A stretch of DNA of 64,000 nucleotides from an uncultured Acidobacteriota bacterium (GTDB lineage Bacteria; Acidobacteriota; UBA6911; RPQK01; JAJDTT01), in NCBI GenBank assembly GCA_951812665.1, contig CATOST010000028.1, forward strand, positions 1-64,000, read 5' to 3'. Made by a program: the position numbers and the translations under genes. Positions 1 through 9,908 of this stretch are shown in pieces; position 1 is the first letter of the stretch; each line of letters begins with the position of its first letter. The notes beneath the pieces were generated by a model. It did no database searches. It was not told where the DNA came from and saw nothing but the letters and a program-made list of their open reading frames with translations.

Positions 1-782
1 TGGACGAAGCGGCGAAGGCAATCACAAACGAACGAACCATATAAGTATCGCAACTAGACCGAAGGCCTTGAGAGCGCTCTATTGCCTAGTATACTTCACT
101 GTTCTGCGCTGCCGTGTTTGTGGCAGGTAATAGGTCGCCTAAGACTCATCCAGAAATCGGCGGCTGACGAATGCATCACTTCAAGTGTTAACGCTTTTCC
201 ACGTGAGCCCCACATTTCCGTCCAGAAAGGGGGAAGAATCTGTACCGAACCACACCCATTCTCTTCGCTATCATTGTAATATTCACTCCGATCGATGCAT
301 CGTCGCACCTGTGTCCACCTCCAAGTTGGGGGTGGGTGGGTTTCTCATCGCCAAACTACGGGTCCTCCAATCGTAGTCAGTCGGTTTTCGAAAGGAATCG
401 GCGGCATCGAAGCGGAACACGATTCACATACTGCCCGAAACTCGAACACGCCAGAGGCCGTGCAGGTTCCCCAATAAGCGCGTGCGAGCGTCAACGGGAA
501 GTTCTTTGGAAGGTCGGACCGACAACCACATCTAGGCGGGATAGGCTTTCTTCGATTCGCTCGAGATGGAGGTGTATGGTCCGCTGTTGTCGCCGCGTTC
601 TAGAGTCGCTTCAATCCTCGACGCCGAAACGTCCTAGGTATGAGGATTATGTATCATGATATGATCCAGTATGATGTCCTTCTAGGTAACAGTCGAGCCG
701 CCTCGTTGAAGGACGTCCTTCTTCCCATGGCGGCCAAACGGACAATTGCTAAGACACCTATCTATACTATTAAATTTCTGCC
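1..782. other. Intergenic region, no supported gene
   Basis: No reading frame here has a recognisable domain, a good ribosome binding site or protein-like composition; the short open frames on both strands overlap each other. A perfect 10-bp palindrome, TATCATGATA, lies at 652-661 in a locally AT-rich stretch about 120 bp upstream of the large NTPase gene, so that gene's promoter is probably between 640 and 780. That is inferred from position only. Confidence 0.5.
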
Positions 783-3700
783 ATGACGCTCCCAGGTGGT
801 CCTGCGAACAAGCTCGGTAACCGTTACGAAAAGTGGTGGACGCTGTCCGAATTAGTTCGCATGCTTGCCGGCAAATCGAAGGCCCTCCGTATCGAGGAGC
901 CGGGGATCGAGAAGGCAGAATTCGTCGTGACAACTCCTTCGTGGCGAGAGTTCCATCAGGCAAGACGCACCCATCCCAACGGCAAGTGGAGCCTCGCCGC
1001 GCTCGGGCGCTCCCTACTTCAGAAAGTCGGGAACCAGTTGGCAGGAAACAATGATCGATTCGTTTTTGCCTCGGGTAATGCCTCTCCCGAGTTATTCGAA
1101 TTGTGTGAGGCAGCTCGGGATTCGGAGTCTGTGGAGGAATTCGAGCGTGCCTTCCTTGCCGCCAAGAGACGAAAAAGGGGTTTTCAAAAGCTACTTCTTT
1201 GGTGGAAATGCGATGTGCCGATCGCCTTCGACCTCCTACGGCGGATTGAAGTCCGAACGATTGGCGACCGTGACCTCGAAAAAAAAGTAGAGACGGAAGT
1301 AGAGGCACTCTTTTTAGCGAATCCACAGCGGGTGTTGGCTGAACTTCTGAAGATCCTTGAAGACTCCGTTCACTGCACGATTAGCCACCAGAGTCTTGTC
1401 GAAGTCCTCAGACGACTCGGCTATCCACTAAGGCGTATCCGTAGTGCCGAGAACGCCCGTGTCGCGGTGGGTGAAGCGACGGACAGTTTCTTGGTGGGAG
1501 CTCGCAACATGCTCATCCGGGAACGGTTAGTTCCAAGAAATCCAACCCGAAAACTCCTCTCGCGACTGCAAGGAACCGCTTCAGACACTGTTCTGACCGG
1601 CAGGGCTGGCTCCGGGAAAACAGCCTGCATTGTAGAGCTCGTAGAAGTGCTGTGCGATAGAGGTGTGCCCGTGTTGGCATTCCGGCTCGATAGAACCCCT
1701 CAGGTGTCGACGACTACGGGCCTTGGACAGCATCTTGGTCTCGAAGAATCACCGGCGTTAGTACTTGCGGCGGCAGTAGAGGCCGCCGGACGATCAGGCG
1801 TATTGATCGTCGATCAGTTGGATGCAATAAGTACGATGTCCGGCCGGAGCTCTGGGGCATTCGATCTTGTCGAACGGCTGCTCCACGAGGCGCGTCGGAT
1901 GCGCCTACGGGCTACGATTCACACCGTTGTGGTCTGCCGTGCCTTCGACTGGGAAAACGATTCGCGGATGCGGAAGCTCATTCCGGATTCAGAGGCGCAG
2001 GTTGAAGTCACTGAGTTTACTGTCGACGAGGTCGCGGGAATTTTGTCCGACGCGAGATTCGATCCAGAGTTGTTCCAACAACACCAACTGGACCTCCTGC
2101 GTCTTCCGCAGAACCTTTCCTTCTTTTTCGAGGCTGGATTTGATCCTGCTCACGCACCCATGTTCAACACCGCAAAGGAGCTCTTTGATCGGTACTGGAA
2201 CAAAATACGGCAGTCGGTTGCGGAGCGAGTCGCGCCGACTCCGGATCAGTGGATGGAAACCATTGGGATCGTTTGTGACGGTATTACCGCGAGTCAGCAT
2301 CTTTCAGTGCCGAAAGAGAAATTGGACACGATTCAACCTGCATACTTGAACCAATTGGCATCGGAGGGTGTGCTCACCTTAGACAGGGGCCGATATGGAT
2401 TCGGGCACGAGAGTTTCTTCGACTACTGCTTTGCACGACTGTTCTTCAATCGATCGGAATCACTAGTATCGTTCCTCAAAGCGTCGGAGCAGCATCTCTT
2501 CCGCCGCGCGCAAACTCGTCAGGTGCTTGTCTATCTTCGTGACCGCGACTTTTCTCGATATGTGAAGGAACTATCTGACTTGCTTACTGACGAAGGGATC
2601 CGGACGCATATCAAGGATCTGGCATTCGCGCTCCTCGCCGAAGTCAGGGACCCTAGAAAGGACGAGTGGATTGTCTGGCAAGAGTGGATAACACCAGCAC
2701 TCAATTCCATCGAGACAGACACACCGAATCCAGACAAGTTAGTAGCCCTCGCTTGGCAACGATTCTTCGTGTCACCTCCCTGGTTCGAGTTCGCCGACCA
2801 GCGCGGCTTGGTCGAGGATTGGCTTAGCTGCGGAAACGACGGACTCGCAAATGTAATAGTGAACTACCTTCGGGTCCACCATCGCCATTCGCCGACACGC
2901 GTCGCTACATTACTCGAACCATACGCCGAGCGAGGAGGTGAGTGGGAGCAGCGGCTACGAGTCTTCATCGAATGGGCGGACCAACACAAGAGCCGAAGGC
3001 TCTTCAACCTCTTTCTACGTCTCGTGGATAACGGCACGCTTGAGGCAGATAACCGCTCGGATACGGATGATCGTACATTCAGGAGCATGAACCACGATTT
3101 GAGCAAGAACCGCCCAGAGTGGGTCTCGGAGGTCCTTGCCCATTGGCTTCGTCGGCGCTTGAGCAATTTCCGCACCGAAGGCAAGAAACTGGGAGAAATA
3201 CAATTCTTCGACTACGACCCTTCAGTAGCGAAAGCGTTTCTGCAGACTGCCGAGCGCGCGCCGGCGGCATTCGTAAGACATGTACTGCCAGTTGTTCTCA
3301 AAATCTCGGACTCCGCCTTGATAGAAAATACGCCACCAAGGCGAGATGCCGTGTGGCGGATGCTTATAAGGACTGATCATCCGAGCAGCAGGGACGCGTG
3401 CCTGATGGGCGCAACTGGAGCTCTCGCTACACTCGCGGGAGGCGATGCAAATTTGCGTGATGTGATTGCTGATTTGCGCTCCCGCGATACTCACGTCGCG
3501 AACCACCTACTGCTCGCCCTTTACCGTGGGGGGGGCTCACGCTACGCGGACGAGGCCGTTGGGTTGCTGTGTGACGAACCATGGCGCCTTCGATGCGGAT
3601 TCTCCGACAATCCGAACTGGTGCGCGATGGAACTAATTCGCGAAATCGTTCCACACTGCAGTGTCGGGGATCGCAATAGGCTTGAGACCACGATATTTGG

Positions 3701-5294
3701 CTATGTCTCTCCCTTTGAACGCACGCCTAATGGATACAAATTGGCCGGCAGTAGCAGGTTTTCCCTCCTCTCGGCGATTCCGGCGCAGCTGCGGAGTGCT
3801 CGAGCAAACGCGCATTTCCGGGAACTTAAGCGAAAGTTTGGTCAGCCTCTAGGGGAGCCGCGCAGAATGACTGCTGGGATGGTCAGATCGCCGATCGAGA
3901 AGACGGCAGCGGACAAAATGAGGGACGACCAATGGTTGCTCGCGATCGCGAAGTATCGCGCGGAAGATTGGGTTACTGTATCTGAAGATCAACTGAAAGG
4001 CGGCGCGTACCAGTTGGCACAGGTGCTCGAAGCTCGAGTCAAAGAGGAGCCGGATCGCTTCGCGCGTCTCAGCTTGAAGTTTCCCGCGGATACAAATCCA
4101 CTATATCTGCAGGGAATACTAGCCGGTTTGAAGGATGCCTCTATCTCAGACGGCCTCAAACTTCAGGTTTGCCGTAAGGTCTTTGCAGACTCTCGTCGTG
4201 ACTGTGGTCGATCGATTGCGGATGTCCTCGGGACCATCGAGATTCCGTTACCGACAGACTCCTTCTGGATGCTCCGGTGGCTCGCAACAGAGCACGCAGA
4301 CCCCGAAAAGGAATATTGGCGGGAAGACGCCGGTGGAGGTCAGCCATACTACGGTGGCGATATCCATGGGTACGGCATCAACACCACGCGTGGCAGAGCG
4401 GCCATCGCCATGCAACATCTTATTTATAACGATGCCACATACATCGACCGTTTTCGTACCACTTTCGAGCGGATGATCAATGACACTAGCGCGGCCGTAC
4501 TCTCGTGTGTCGCCGGGATGCTCCGAGCCGTAGCTCACCACAACCCTGAGCTCGCGATGTCGCTTTTTCAGCGTGCGAAACTGTCTGAAGATCGATTGCT
4601 CGCTACGCTCCATGTGCGCGACTTCATCCATGGAAACTTGCAAGACTCGATCCACGAACTACGGCCAACGTTAGAGCGCATGCTCAGGTCTTCCGAACCG
4701 GAGGTCTGTGAGGTTGGTGCCCGCCTAGCGAGTGTCGCTTCTCTTATCCACTCTGAGGCTTCGGATCTCGTCGATGAAGCCCTTCAGGGCACACCCTCGC
4801 ACCGCCTCGGTATCGCACAGGTGGCCGCTGCTAACATCGCCCACCCAGAATATCGAGCTTGGTCTGAAGCGAAGCTCACTGCACTATTCAACGACGAAGA
4901 TACTACTGTAGGACGCAAGGTAGCCTCCTGTTTCCACAATTTAAAGGACGCATCTCTCGATACATACGAAAGTTTGATCATGGCATTCTGCGACAGTAGA
5001 GCTTTCCAGAAACACTCTGCCTGGATCTTCGACGCGCTGGAGGAAACACGGGTGAGGCTGCCGGGAATGACATGTTTGGTCTGCGAAAGGTACCTTGATC
5101 GGTTTACTGACGAGAAAGGAGATCCTGAAACTAGCCGGTTTGCTGGTTCCCACAACGTCGCGAAGCTCATCTTCCGAACGTACCAACAACACCAGAACGA
5201 TGAATGGACCGCCCGTTTACTCGATTTAATCGATCGCCTCTGCCTGGAACGGATTTTCGACGCGAGACGAGAATTCGAGCAGTTCGAACGATAG
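783..5294 (+). CDS. STAND/NACHT-like P-loop NTPase with N-terminal restriction-nuclease-like domain (candidate Avs-type defence protein)
   Basis: 1503 residues. The N-terminus (about 10-90) has a G-x-x-YE-x-W start, acidic residues around 38-46 (EEPGIEKAEF) and HQARR at 58-62. This layout resembles the Cap4/DUF4297 family of PD-(D/E)xK-type nucleases, except that the usual Q-x-K reads Q-A-R. A P-loop GRAGSGKT lies at 273-280 and a Walker B-like LIVDQLD at 341-347, followed by the helical part of a STAND module. Roughly 900 further residues look like helical (HEAT/TPR-like) repeats, typical of sensor regions. Nuclease + STAND + repeats is the architecture of Avs anti-phage proteins; assignment here is from motifs only. 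The gene stands alone, with no close partner. The start at 783 has no clear Shine-Dalgarno. I see no trans-membrane segment. Confidence 0.75.
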   Translation: MTLPGGPANKLGNRYEKWWTLSELVRMLAGKSKALRIEEPGIEKAEFVVTTPSWREFHQARRTHPNGKWSLAALGRSLLQKVGNQLAGNNDRFVFASGNASPELFELCEAARDSESVEEFERAFLAAKRRKRGFQKLLLWWKCDVPIAFDLLRRIEVRTIGDRDLEKKVETEVEALFLANPQRVLAELLKILEDSVHCTISHQSLVEVLRRLGYPLRRIRSAENARVAVGEATDSFLVGARNMLIRERLVPRNPTRKLLSRLQGTASDTVLTGRAGSGKTACIVELVEVLCDRGVPVLAFRLDRTPQVSTTTGLGQHLGLEESPALVLAAAVEAAGRSGVLIVDQLDAISTMSGRSSGAFDLVERLLHEARRMRLRATIHTVVVCRAFDWENDSRMRKLIPDSEAQVEVTEFTVDEVAGILSDARFDPELFQQHQLDLLRLPQNLSFFFEAGFDPAHAPMFNTAKELFDRYWNKIRQSVAERVAPTPDQWMETIGIVCDGITASQHLSVPKEKLDTIQPAYLNQLASEGVLTLDRGRYGFGHESFFDYCFARLFFNRSESLVSFLKASEQHLFRRAQTRQVLVYLRDRDFSRYVKELSDLLTDEGIRTHIKDLAFALLAEVRDPRKDEWIVWQEWITPALNSIETDTPNPDKLVALAWQRFFVSPPWFEFADQRGLVEDWLSCGNDGLANVIVNYLRVHHRHSPTRVATLLEPYAERGGEWEQRLRVFIEWADQHKSRRLFNLFLRLVDNGTLEADNRSDTDDRTFRSMNHDLSKNRPEWVSEVLAHWLRRRLSNFRTEGKKLGEIQFFDYDPSVAKAFLQTAERAPAAFVRHVLPVVLKISDSALIENTPPRRDAVWRMLIRTDHPSSRDACLMGATGALATLAGGDANLRDVIADLRSRDTHVANHLLLALYRGGGSRYADEAVGLLCDEPWRLRCGFSDNPNWCAMELIREIVPHCSVGDRNRLETTIFGYVSPFERTPNGYKLAGSSRFSLLSAIPAQLRSARANAHFRELKRKFGQPLGEPRRMTAGMVRSPIEKTAADKMRDDQWLLAIAKYRAEDWVTVSEDQLKGGAYQLAQVLEARVKEEPDRFARLSLKFPADTNPLYLQGILAGLKDASISDGLKLQVCRKVFADSRRDCGRSIADVLGTIEIPLPTDSFWMLRWLATEHADPEKEYWREDAGGGQPYYGGDIHGYGINTTRGRAAIAMQHLIYNDATYIDRFRTTFERMINDTSAAVLSCVAGMLRAVAHHNPELAMSLFQRAKLSEDRLLATLHVRDFIHGNLQDSIHELRPTLERMLRSSEPEVCEVGARLASVASLIHSEASDLVDEALQGTPSHRLGIAQVAAANIAHPEYRAWSEAKLTALFNDEDTTVGRKVASCFHNLKDASLDTYESLIMAFCDSRAFQKHSAWIFDALEETRVRLPGMTCLVCERYLDRFTDEKGDPETSRFAGSHNVAKLIFRTYQQHQNDEWTARLLDLIDRLCLERIFDARREFEQFER

Positions 5295-5431
5295 TGCGGG
5301 GTGGTCTAGTTCTCATCCAGAAAGTCCCTTTTTGGAGTTATGTTTCTCTTAGCAGGAATCATTTACGAGAGGCCGGCATCTGATTCCATCCACCAGCGTT
5401 TAGCGCTACCAGTGGTTGACGGCCCGTGCCG

Positions 5432-7042
5432 CTAAAGCGACTTGAGAAACGCCAGTAGGGCATCCAGTTCGCGCTTGGACAGATTCTCCACGTACAGGCG
5501 TGACTCCTCGGCTTCTCCCCCGTGCCACATGATCGCTTCGAGCAGGTTTCTGGCCCGGCCGTCGTGCAGGAACGAGGTGTGACCGTTCACGACTTTGGTC
5601 AGGCCGATGCCCCACAAGGGAGGCGTTCGCCATTCGCTGCCCGTTGCCAGGAAGTCCGGTCGGGAATCGGCCAGTCCCGGCCCCATTTCATGCAACAACA
5701 TGTCCGTGTAAGGGCGGATCACCTGGTCGGCCAGCTCGGCGACGGGAAAGTCGCCGGTTTTCAGTACGGGAACGTGGCAACCGTGGCAATTGGCCCGGGC
5801 AAAGACCATTTGTCCCCGTTGGACTTCCGGGGAGGCGACATCGCGCCTTGCCGGAACGGCCAACGTCCGGATGTAGAAGGTCGCGTCCTGAAGAGTTTCC
5901 TCGTCGATTTCCGGATCGTCTTCCAGCAGGTCGTCCTGCACCTGGCCGGAGGAACTCTCTTCGACGAAGACCGGGGACGTGACGCCGATATCGTTATGGT
6001 ACGCTGCGGCTGCTTGCAATCTCAGACTCGGGGTGTTCGCCTTCAGCCCGAAACGCCCGAGCGCGGTCTGCTCCTGCTCCGGGTCCCAGACATAATTGAC
6101 GCGTCCTGAAATCCCGTCGCCGTCCGCATCCTCCTCGTCGGCCATCGCGAGGATCGTATGTGCCGGTACCGCCTCGAGCAGACCCCGCCCGAAAACGGGT
6201 GGTCCGACCCGCGGGGAAAACAACGTATCCCCCGGCAAATCGCTGGCAGGTTCTACGGTATGGGAGGGTGTCCGCAAACTCACCTCCACGTCGCTGCCCC
6301 CCAATGTGATCGTCTCTTCCTCGTAAGTGACGATCACTGTCGCTTCCGGCTCCGTCCCAAAAATGGCCTTGGTGAACAGTTGCGTCCCGAATCCCGGAAC
6401 CGGGATCGCCCCACCCGTCCGCGGATCGGTTCCGGCCAGGCTCAGACGGAGAAACATGGTGTCCATTTTCTCGCCGTGTCCCGGCGCGGCGTCTCGCCCA
6501 TCCTTGGGGTGACAGGACTCACAGGAGTTGTGATTGAAGACGGGACCCAACCCGGAATTGACCGGCGCCGGGGCTGTCACGAAGACGGCGCCGAAGTCCT
6601 TGTCACCCTCCCGGTGACGCGTCGCTCCCTCAGGCGACAGGTTCGGAGCCGGCGTAGAGAAAGCATTACTGGTAGGAGTGAAGACGGTCGTATTGCCGCC
6701 CGAGAGGGCAGGATCCAGTTCCGCCACAACGAAATTCGAGATTTTACCGGATCCGTCCGCCCGATAAGGAACAACGGCGATCGCATAGCTGTCCAGATCT
6801 CCCAACCGAATCGAGAAGTTGCGCCCCGGACCCAGGCCGAGCACTCTCGTGGGCTGAAGTTCCGGATACGGCGAGTAGACGAGGAGGTAACCATCGGCCC
6901 CGTCGACGGCCGTCCATTCCGCCATGATGACAGACCCGTCCTGGGAAACCGTGAGGACAGGCGCGTCGGTCATGGTGAACCCGACAGCGGAGCTCACCAT
7001 GACCCCAATCGAGACGATCGCTATGCAGACACTGAATCTCAT
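5432..7042 (-). CDS. Di-heme oxidoreductase (DUF1111/thiol-oxidoreductase-like), exported
   Basis: 536 residues with a Sec signal peptide at 1-22. Residues 26-95 form a fibronectin-III-like domain (ADGYLLVYSPYP) that resembles the N-terminus of the imelysin encoded just upstream. Two c-type heme motifs follow, CESCH (in NSCESCHPKDG) and CHGCH (in NCHGCHVP), as expected for the DUF1111 di-heme family related to bacterial peroxidases. Such proteins commonly accompany imelysins in iron-responsive loci and act in the periplasm; the exact redox partner is unknown. It is the last gene of a three-gene leftward operon, starting 35 bp after the imelysin stop, and is probably controlled by the Fur-like sites near 10.3 kb. 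Confidence 0.85.
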   Translation of the reverse strand: MRFSVCIAIVSIGVMVSSAVGFTMTDAPVLTVSQDGSVIMAEWTAVDGADGYLLVYSPYPELQPTRVLGLGPGRNFSIRLGDLDSYAIAVVPYRADGSGKISNFVVAELDPALSGGNTTVFTPTSNAFSTPAPNLSPEGATRHREGDKDFGAVFVTAPAPVNSGLGPVFNHNSCESCHPKDGRDAAPGHGEKMDTMFLRLSLAGTDPRTGGAIPVPGFGTQLFTKAIFGTEPEATVIVTYEEETITLGGSDVEVSLRTPSHTVEPASDLPGDTLFSPRVGPPVFGRGLLEAVPAHTILAMADEEDADGDGISGRVNYVWDPEQEQTALGRFGLKANTPSLRLQAAAAYHNDIGVTSPVFVEESSSGQVQDDLLEDDPEIDEETLQDATFYIRTLAVPARRDVASPEVQRGQMVFARANCHGCHVPVLKTGDFPVAELADQVIRPYTDMLLHEMGPGLADSRPDFLATGSEWRTPPLWGIGLTKVVNGHTSFLHDGRARNLLEAIMWHGGEAEESRLYVENLSKRELDALLAFLKSL

Positions 7043-7077
7043 CGTCGGTCATCGAAACGCGCCCGTTCCCGGCGGAC

Positions 7078-8400
7078 CTACTCACCCAGCACGTGGCCGA
7101 GCAGCTCGCCTTCGATCAGGAGTTGCAAGTCGATCACGGCTTCCTGAGCGATTTCGATCTGGGCGCGTCCCTCGTCTGTCGATATCGCGCTCCTGAAGGG
7201 GTACGGAATCTTCTCAATCTCGCTGATGGCCGTCGATATCTTGTCGCGCATGTTCTGATCCAACTCGGTGTTGGTCCGTCTCACCAGATCGTTCAGTCCA
7301 GGACCGTCATTGTGCAGGTAACGGCCGATATAGACGTTTTCGATGCCCCGAATATTGTCGGAAAAGTCCATGATCGAGTTGTAGCTGAACTGGGACTCCA
7401 CGAGTTCGGTGTTCCTCTCGTCAAAGGGATCCGCAATCTTGCCGTTGCCGACTTCATCGGCAATGATGCCCATCCCTTCAACCAGTTCCTGAAGAGCCGA
7501 GGTTGTGCTGGTGTAGATCGTGCTGGTGGTTCCGGCGTTGACGAACTCGGCAAGATAACTTTCTTCTCCAGGCCGCCAGCCGTCGGCCAGAGTCCTGGTG
7601 GCCGTCGCCAGGTTGAGGCATACCGCCACCAGGTATTCTTTCTGCCTCGCGGTCAGCTCCGACGGGGCCTTGGCACTGCCGACACCGAACAGCAGGTATT
7701 CGATGGTGTGGAATCCCTTCAGCGTGTCGTCCAGGTTCGCCACGAAGTCCTCGGTGAGAACGTTGTCGCTGTTCAACACCGCATCCAAATCGATACGGTT
7801 CACCGGCCAACTGTCGATGGCCGGATCGAGCCCCGCAGTGTCGACCGGGCCGAACAGGTACGCCTCGGTCTGCTCCCAGGCCCGCCGCGCGTTGCGCCAA
7901 GCCTGTTGAGCCGCCAACAGATTCTCGTCGGAGGTGTCGAAGCTGACGGCGTACACCGCATTGAGTAGAACCGCGGCACGTCTTTCCAATTGGGCGTAGT
8001 CGGCTGCGATGACCATGTGGGCCACGTTGGCGATGATTTCAGCTTCGGTGGCGTTTGCATCAGCGGGATCCACCGACGTCGCGTGGAAAATTTCGATGTT
8101 CGACCAGCCGCTTTCCTCCTCGCGGCTTTTCGCCGAGACGGCGGTATAGTAATGGGCGCCCTCTTCCTGGTTGGTCGGAACACTGGTGACATCCGCACCG
8201 AAGTCCACGTAACCGACCGGGTTGGCATCCGGATACGGAGCGTAGTACACGCGGTATCCGTCTGCCCCGACGACGTCGTCCCAGTACAGCGTCACGCTCG
8301 TGCCCTCCACGGTCAGCGACAGAACCGGAGGCCGGATCTGAGCCTGGGACCATGAACTGAAGAGCATGACCAAGCCGGCTACCACAATTGTTTGTCTCAT
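7078..8400 (-). CDS. Imelysin (peptidase M75) family protein, exported
   Basis: 440 residues from the ATG at 8400, which follows AGGAG with a 9-nt spacer; an upstream in-frame start would run into the porin gene and lacks the signal peptide. Residues 1-21 are a Sec signal (MRQTIVVAGLVMLFSSWSQA). An FN3-like domain (GADGYRVYYAPYP) precedes the imelysin domain, which contains the diagnostic GxHxxE as GFHTIEYLLFG. Imelysins are periplasmic or outer-membrane proteins of iron uptake systems (EfeO/IrpA relatives) and are generally not proteolytic. It lies 29 bp after the porin gene and 35 bp before the di-heme oxidoreductase, so the three are almost certainly co-transcribed. Confidence 0.9.
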   Translation of the reverse strand: MRQTIVVAGLVMLFSSWSQAQIRPPVLSLTVEGTSVTLYWDDVVGADGYRVYYAPYPDANPVGYVDFGADVTSVPTNQEEGAHYYTAVSAKSREEESGWSNIEIFHATSVDPADANATEAEIIANVAHMVIAADYAQLERRAAVLLNAVYAVSFDTSDENLLAAQQAWRNARRAWEQTEAYLFGPVDTAGLDPAIDSWPVNRIDLDAVLNSDNVLTEDFVANLDDTLKGFHTIEYLLFGVGSAKAPSELTARQKEYLVAVCLNLATATRTLADGWRPGEESYLAEFVNAGTTSTIYTSTTSALQELVEGMGIIADEVGNGKIADPFDERNTELVESQFSYNSIMDFSDNIRGIENVYIGRYLHNDGPGLNDLVRRTNTELDQNMRDKISTAISEIEKIPYPFRSAISTDEGRAQIEIAQEAVIDLQLLIEGELLGHVLGE

Positions 8401-8429
8401 TTCTCTTTTCTCCTGCTCGATTCGATCGA

Positions 8430-9908
8430 TTAGTACTCGTAGGCAACGCCCGCTGAGAGCGTGTTTTCCCGGTTTTGCGTCGCGGTGCCCAAGGTCCTCC
8501 AACTGTGTCCGAATTTCCCGACGAATCCACGAGCGAACCGGTAGTTGAAGCCAAGCGTCCAACTTTCCCGGTCCCATCGGGGGTTCTTGAATACCAGCGG
8601 CTCCACTTCGTCCATGCTGTCGACCTGGTCGTAGCGAACGAACAGGTCGAGCGGGCCCGGATTGACGCGAAAACCGCGCTTGAGCCAGTCGGATATGTCG
8701 TAGCCGAACTCGACATAGACCGACTCGGCGGCCCGGGCCACGGGCGAGCGGACGACTCCCAGGTTGTTGGACAGTCGTCTGTTGGACCGCGTCAGCAGGT
8801 CGGAATTTTCCAGCGTTCCACGGATGAATTCTCCCCGTAGCGTGATCCCACCGACTTCCCAGGTTCCAAACACCGAGCCGATGTTCACGTGCACGTCGTA
8901 GTCCACGTCATCCTTCGGACGATTGTCGGCCGTGTTGCCGCGATAGAAGGAGACGCCAACCATGCTGCCGGCGGTCGGGTGGTAGTTCAGATTGAAGACG
9001 TAGGCCGGGTTCTCGGCCACTTTGTATTCGAACCGCTCTTGAAAACCGCCCCGGATCCAGTTCGCCGAACTGAATCCCGTCGAATCCAAGCCGTTGACGA
9101 TCTGAGCCTCGTACTCGAGAAAGCTGTCGCCGAAGAGCCCCAGTTCCCCAAAAACGCCGACGCCGTTTTCGTGCCAGGTGACGGGTATGAGGGGGCTCGC
9201 CGTCGCAGCGCGAGCGGCGGTGAAGAATTGGGACGGTTTGTGGCGTTGGTTCAACAACCCCACAGGTAGGATCACGTGCCCGAATTTCAGGCTCAGAGGA
9301 CGGGAAAACAGGATCTCGGCCTCTGCCTTCTCGAGTTCGATCTCGCCGCCTTTTTCGATTTCCTGTTCGAATTCTCCGAACTCTTCGAATACGTCAAACT
9401 CCGTGGCGGCGCCGACGCCCCCATGCTCCAGAGCCACTTCCACCTCCACCTTGAACTTGTCGATGGGCTGGTACTCGGCTTCGAATATGATCCGTTCGAC
9501 ATCGGTTCTCGCCCGGCGGTCGGCGTGAGTCTCCCAGTCGTAGTGTTCGTAAAACACCGTCCCGTAGCCTGAGAACTCCCATTTGGAACCGGTGTCCGCC
9601 TTGATCGCGGGGTCGGGCTCAGGCCCGCGCAATTGACTGTCCGGCGGGGGCGGGGCAGGTGCATCCGGGCTCGGACGATCGACCAGACCCTCCACTTGAT
9701 TCCGGAGTTCATCCAGCGACTGCTGTAGAACTCGGATCTGCTCTTGTTGCGCTTCGATGATCCGGAGCAATTCTTCAGGATCGGTGATCTGACGCCTGAC
9801 CGTCGCTTCTTTTGAGACCGGTGTGCCTTTGTTCTCCTCCGATGGGGCGGCAGCATGAAGCGTCACCAGGAGCAGCAGAAAACCAGCCGTAGCTATTACA
9901 CTCTTCAT
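8430..9908 (-). CDS. Outer-membrane porin-like beta-barrel with periplasmic coiled coil
   Basis: 492 residues from the ATG at 9908 (MKSVIATAGFLLLLVTLHAA signal peptide); starts at 9935 or 9980 are possible but would place extra polar residues before the signal. After the signal there is a coiled-coil segment (ITDPEELLRIIEAQQEQIR), a Pro-rich linker (APAPPPPDSQ), then a long region of alternating amphipathic strands ending in an aromatic C-terminus (AYEY), the signature of an outer-membrane barrel. An acidic EFGEFEQEIEKGGEIELEK segment lies in the first third and could be a metal-attracting loop (speculative). First gene of the iron operon. I would group it with OprP/OprO-like porins but cannot name the substrate from sequence. 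Confidence 0.8.
   Translation of the reverse strand: MKSVIATAGFLLLLVTLHAAAPSEENKGTPVSKEATVRRQITDPEELLRIIEAQQEQIRVLQQSLDELRNQVEGLVDRPSPDAPAPPPPDSQLRGPEPDPAIKADTGSKWEFSGYGTVFYEHYDWETHADRRARTDVERIIFEAEYQPIDKFKVEVEVALEHGGVGAATEFDVFEEFGEFEQEIEKGGEIELEKAEAEILFSRPLSLKFGHVILPVGLLNQRHKPSQFFTAARAATASPLIPVTWHENGVGVFGELGLFGDSFLEYEAQIVNGLDSTGFSSANWIRGGFQERFEYKVAENPAYVFNLNYHPTAGSMVGVSFYRGNTADNRPKDDVDYDVHVNIGSVFGTWEVGGITLRGEFIRGTLENSDLLTRSNRRLSNNLGVVRSPVARAAESVYVEFGYDISDWLKRGFRVNPGPLDLFVRYDQVDSMDEVEPLVFKNPRWDRESWTLGFNYRFARGFVGKFGHSWRTLGTATQNRENTLSAGVAYEY

Noticed and set aside
682..1326. 214-codon minus-strand frame antisense to the STAND gene
   Set aside because: Lies opposite a clear domain-bearing gene, has Arg/Ser-rich composition and no recognisable motif.
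6158..7147. 329-codon plus-strand frame opposite the di-heme oxidoreductase
   Set aside because: Arg/Pro-rich mirror of the real gene, as expected at high GC; no start signal or domain.
8401..8577. Upstream start for the imelysin gene
   Set aside because: Would overlap the porin gene and hide the signal peptide; the ATG at 8400 has AGGAG.
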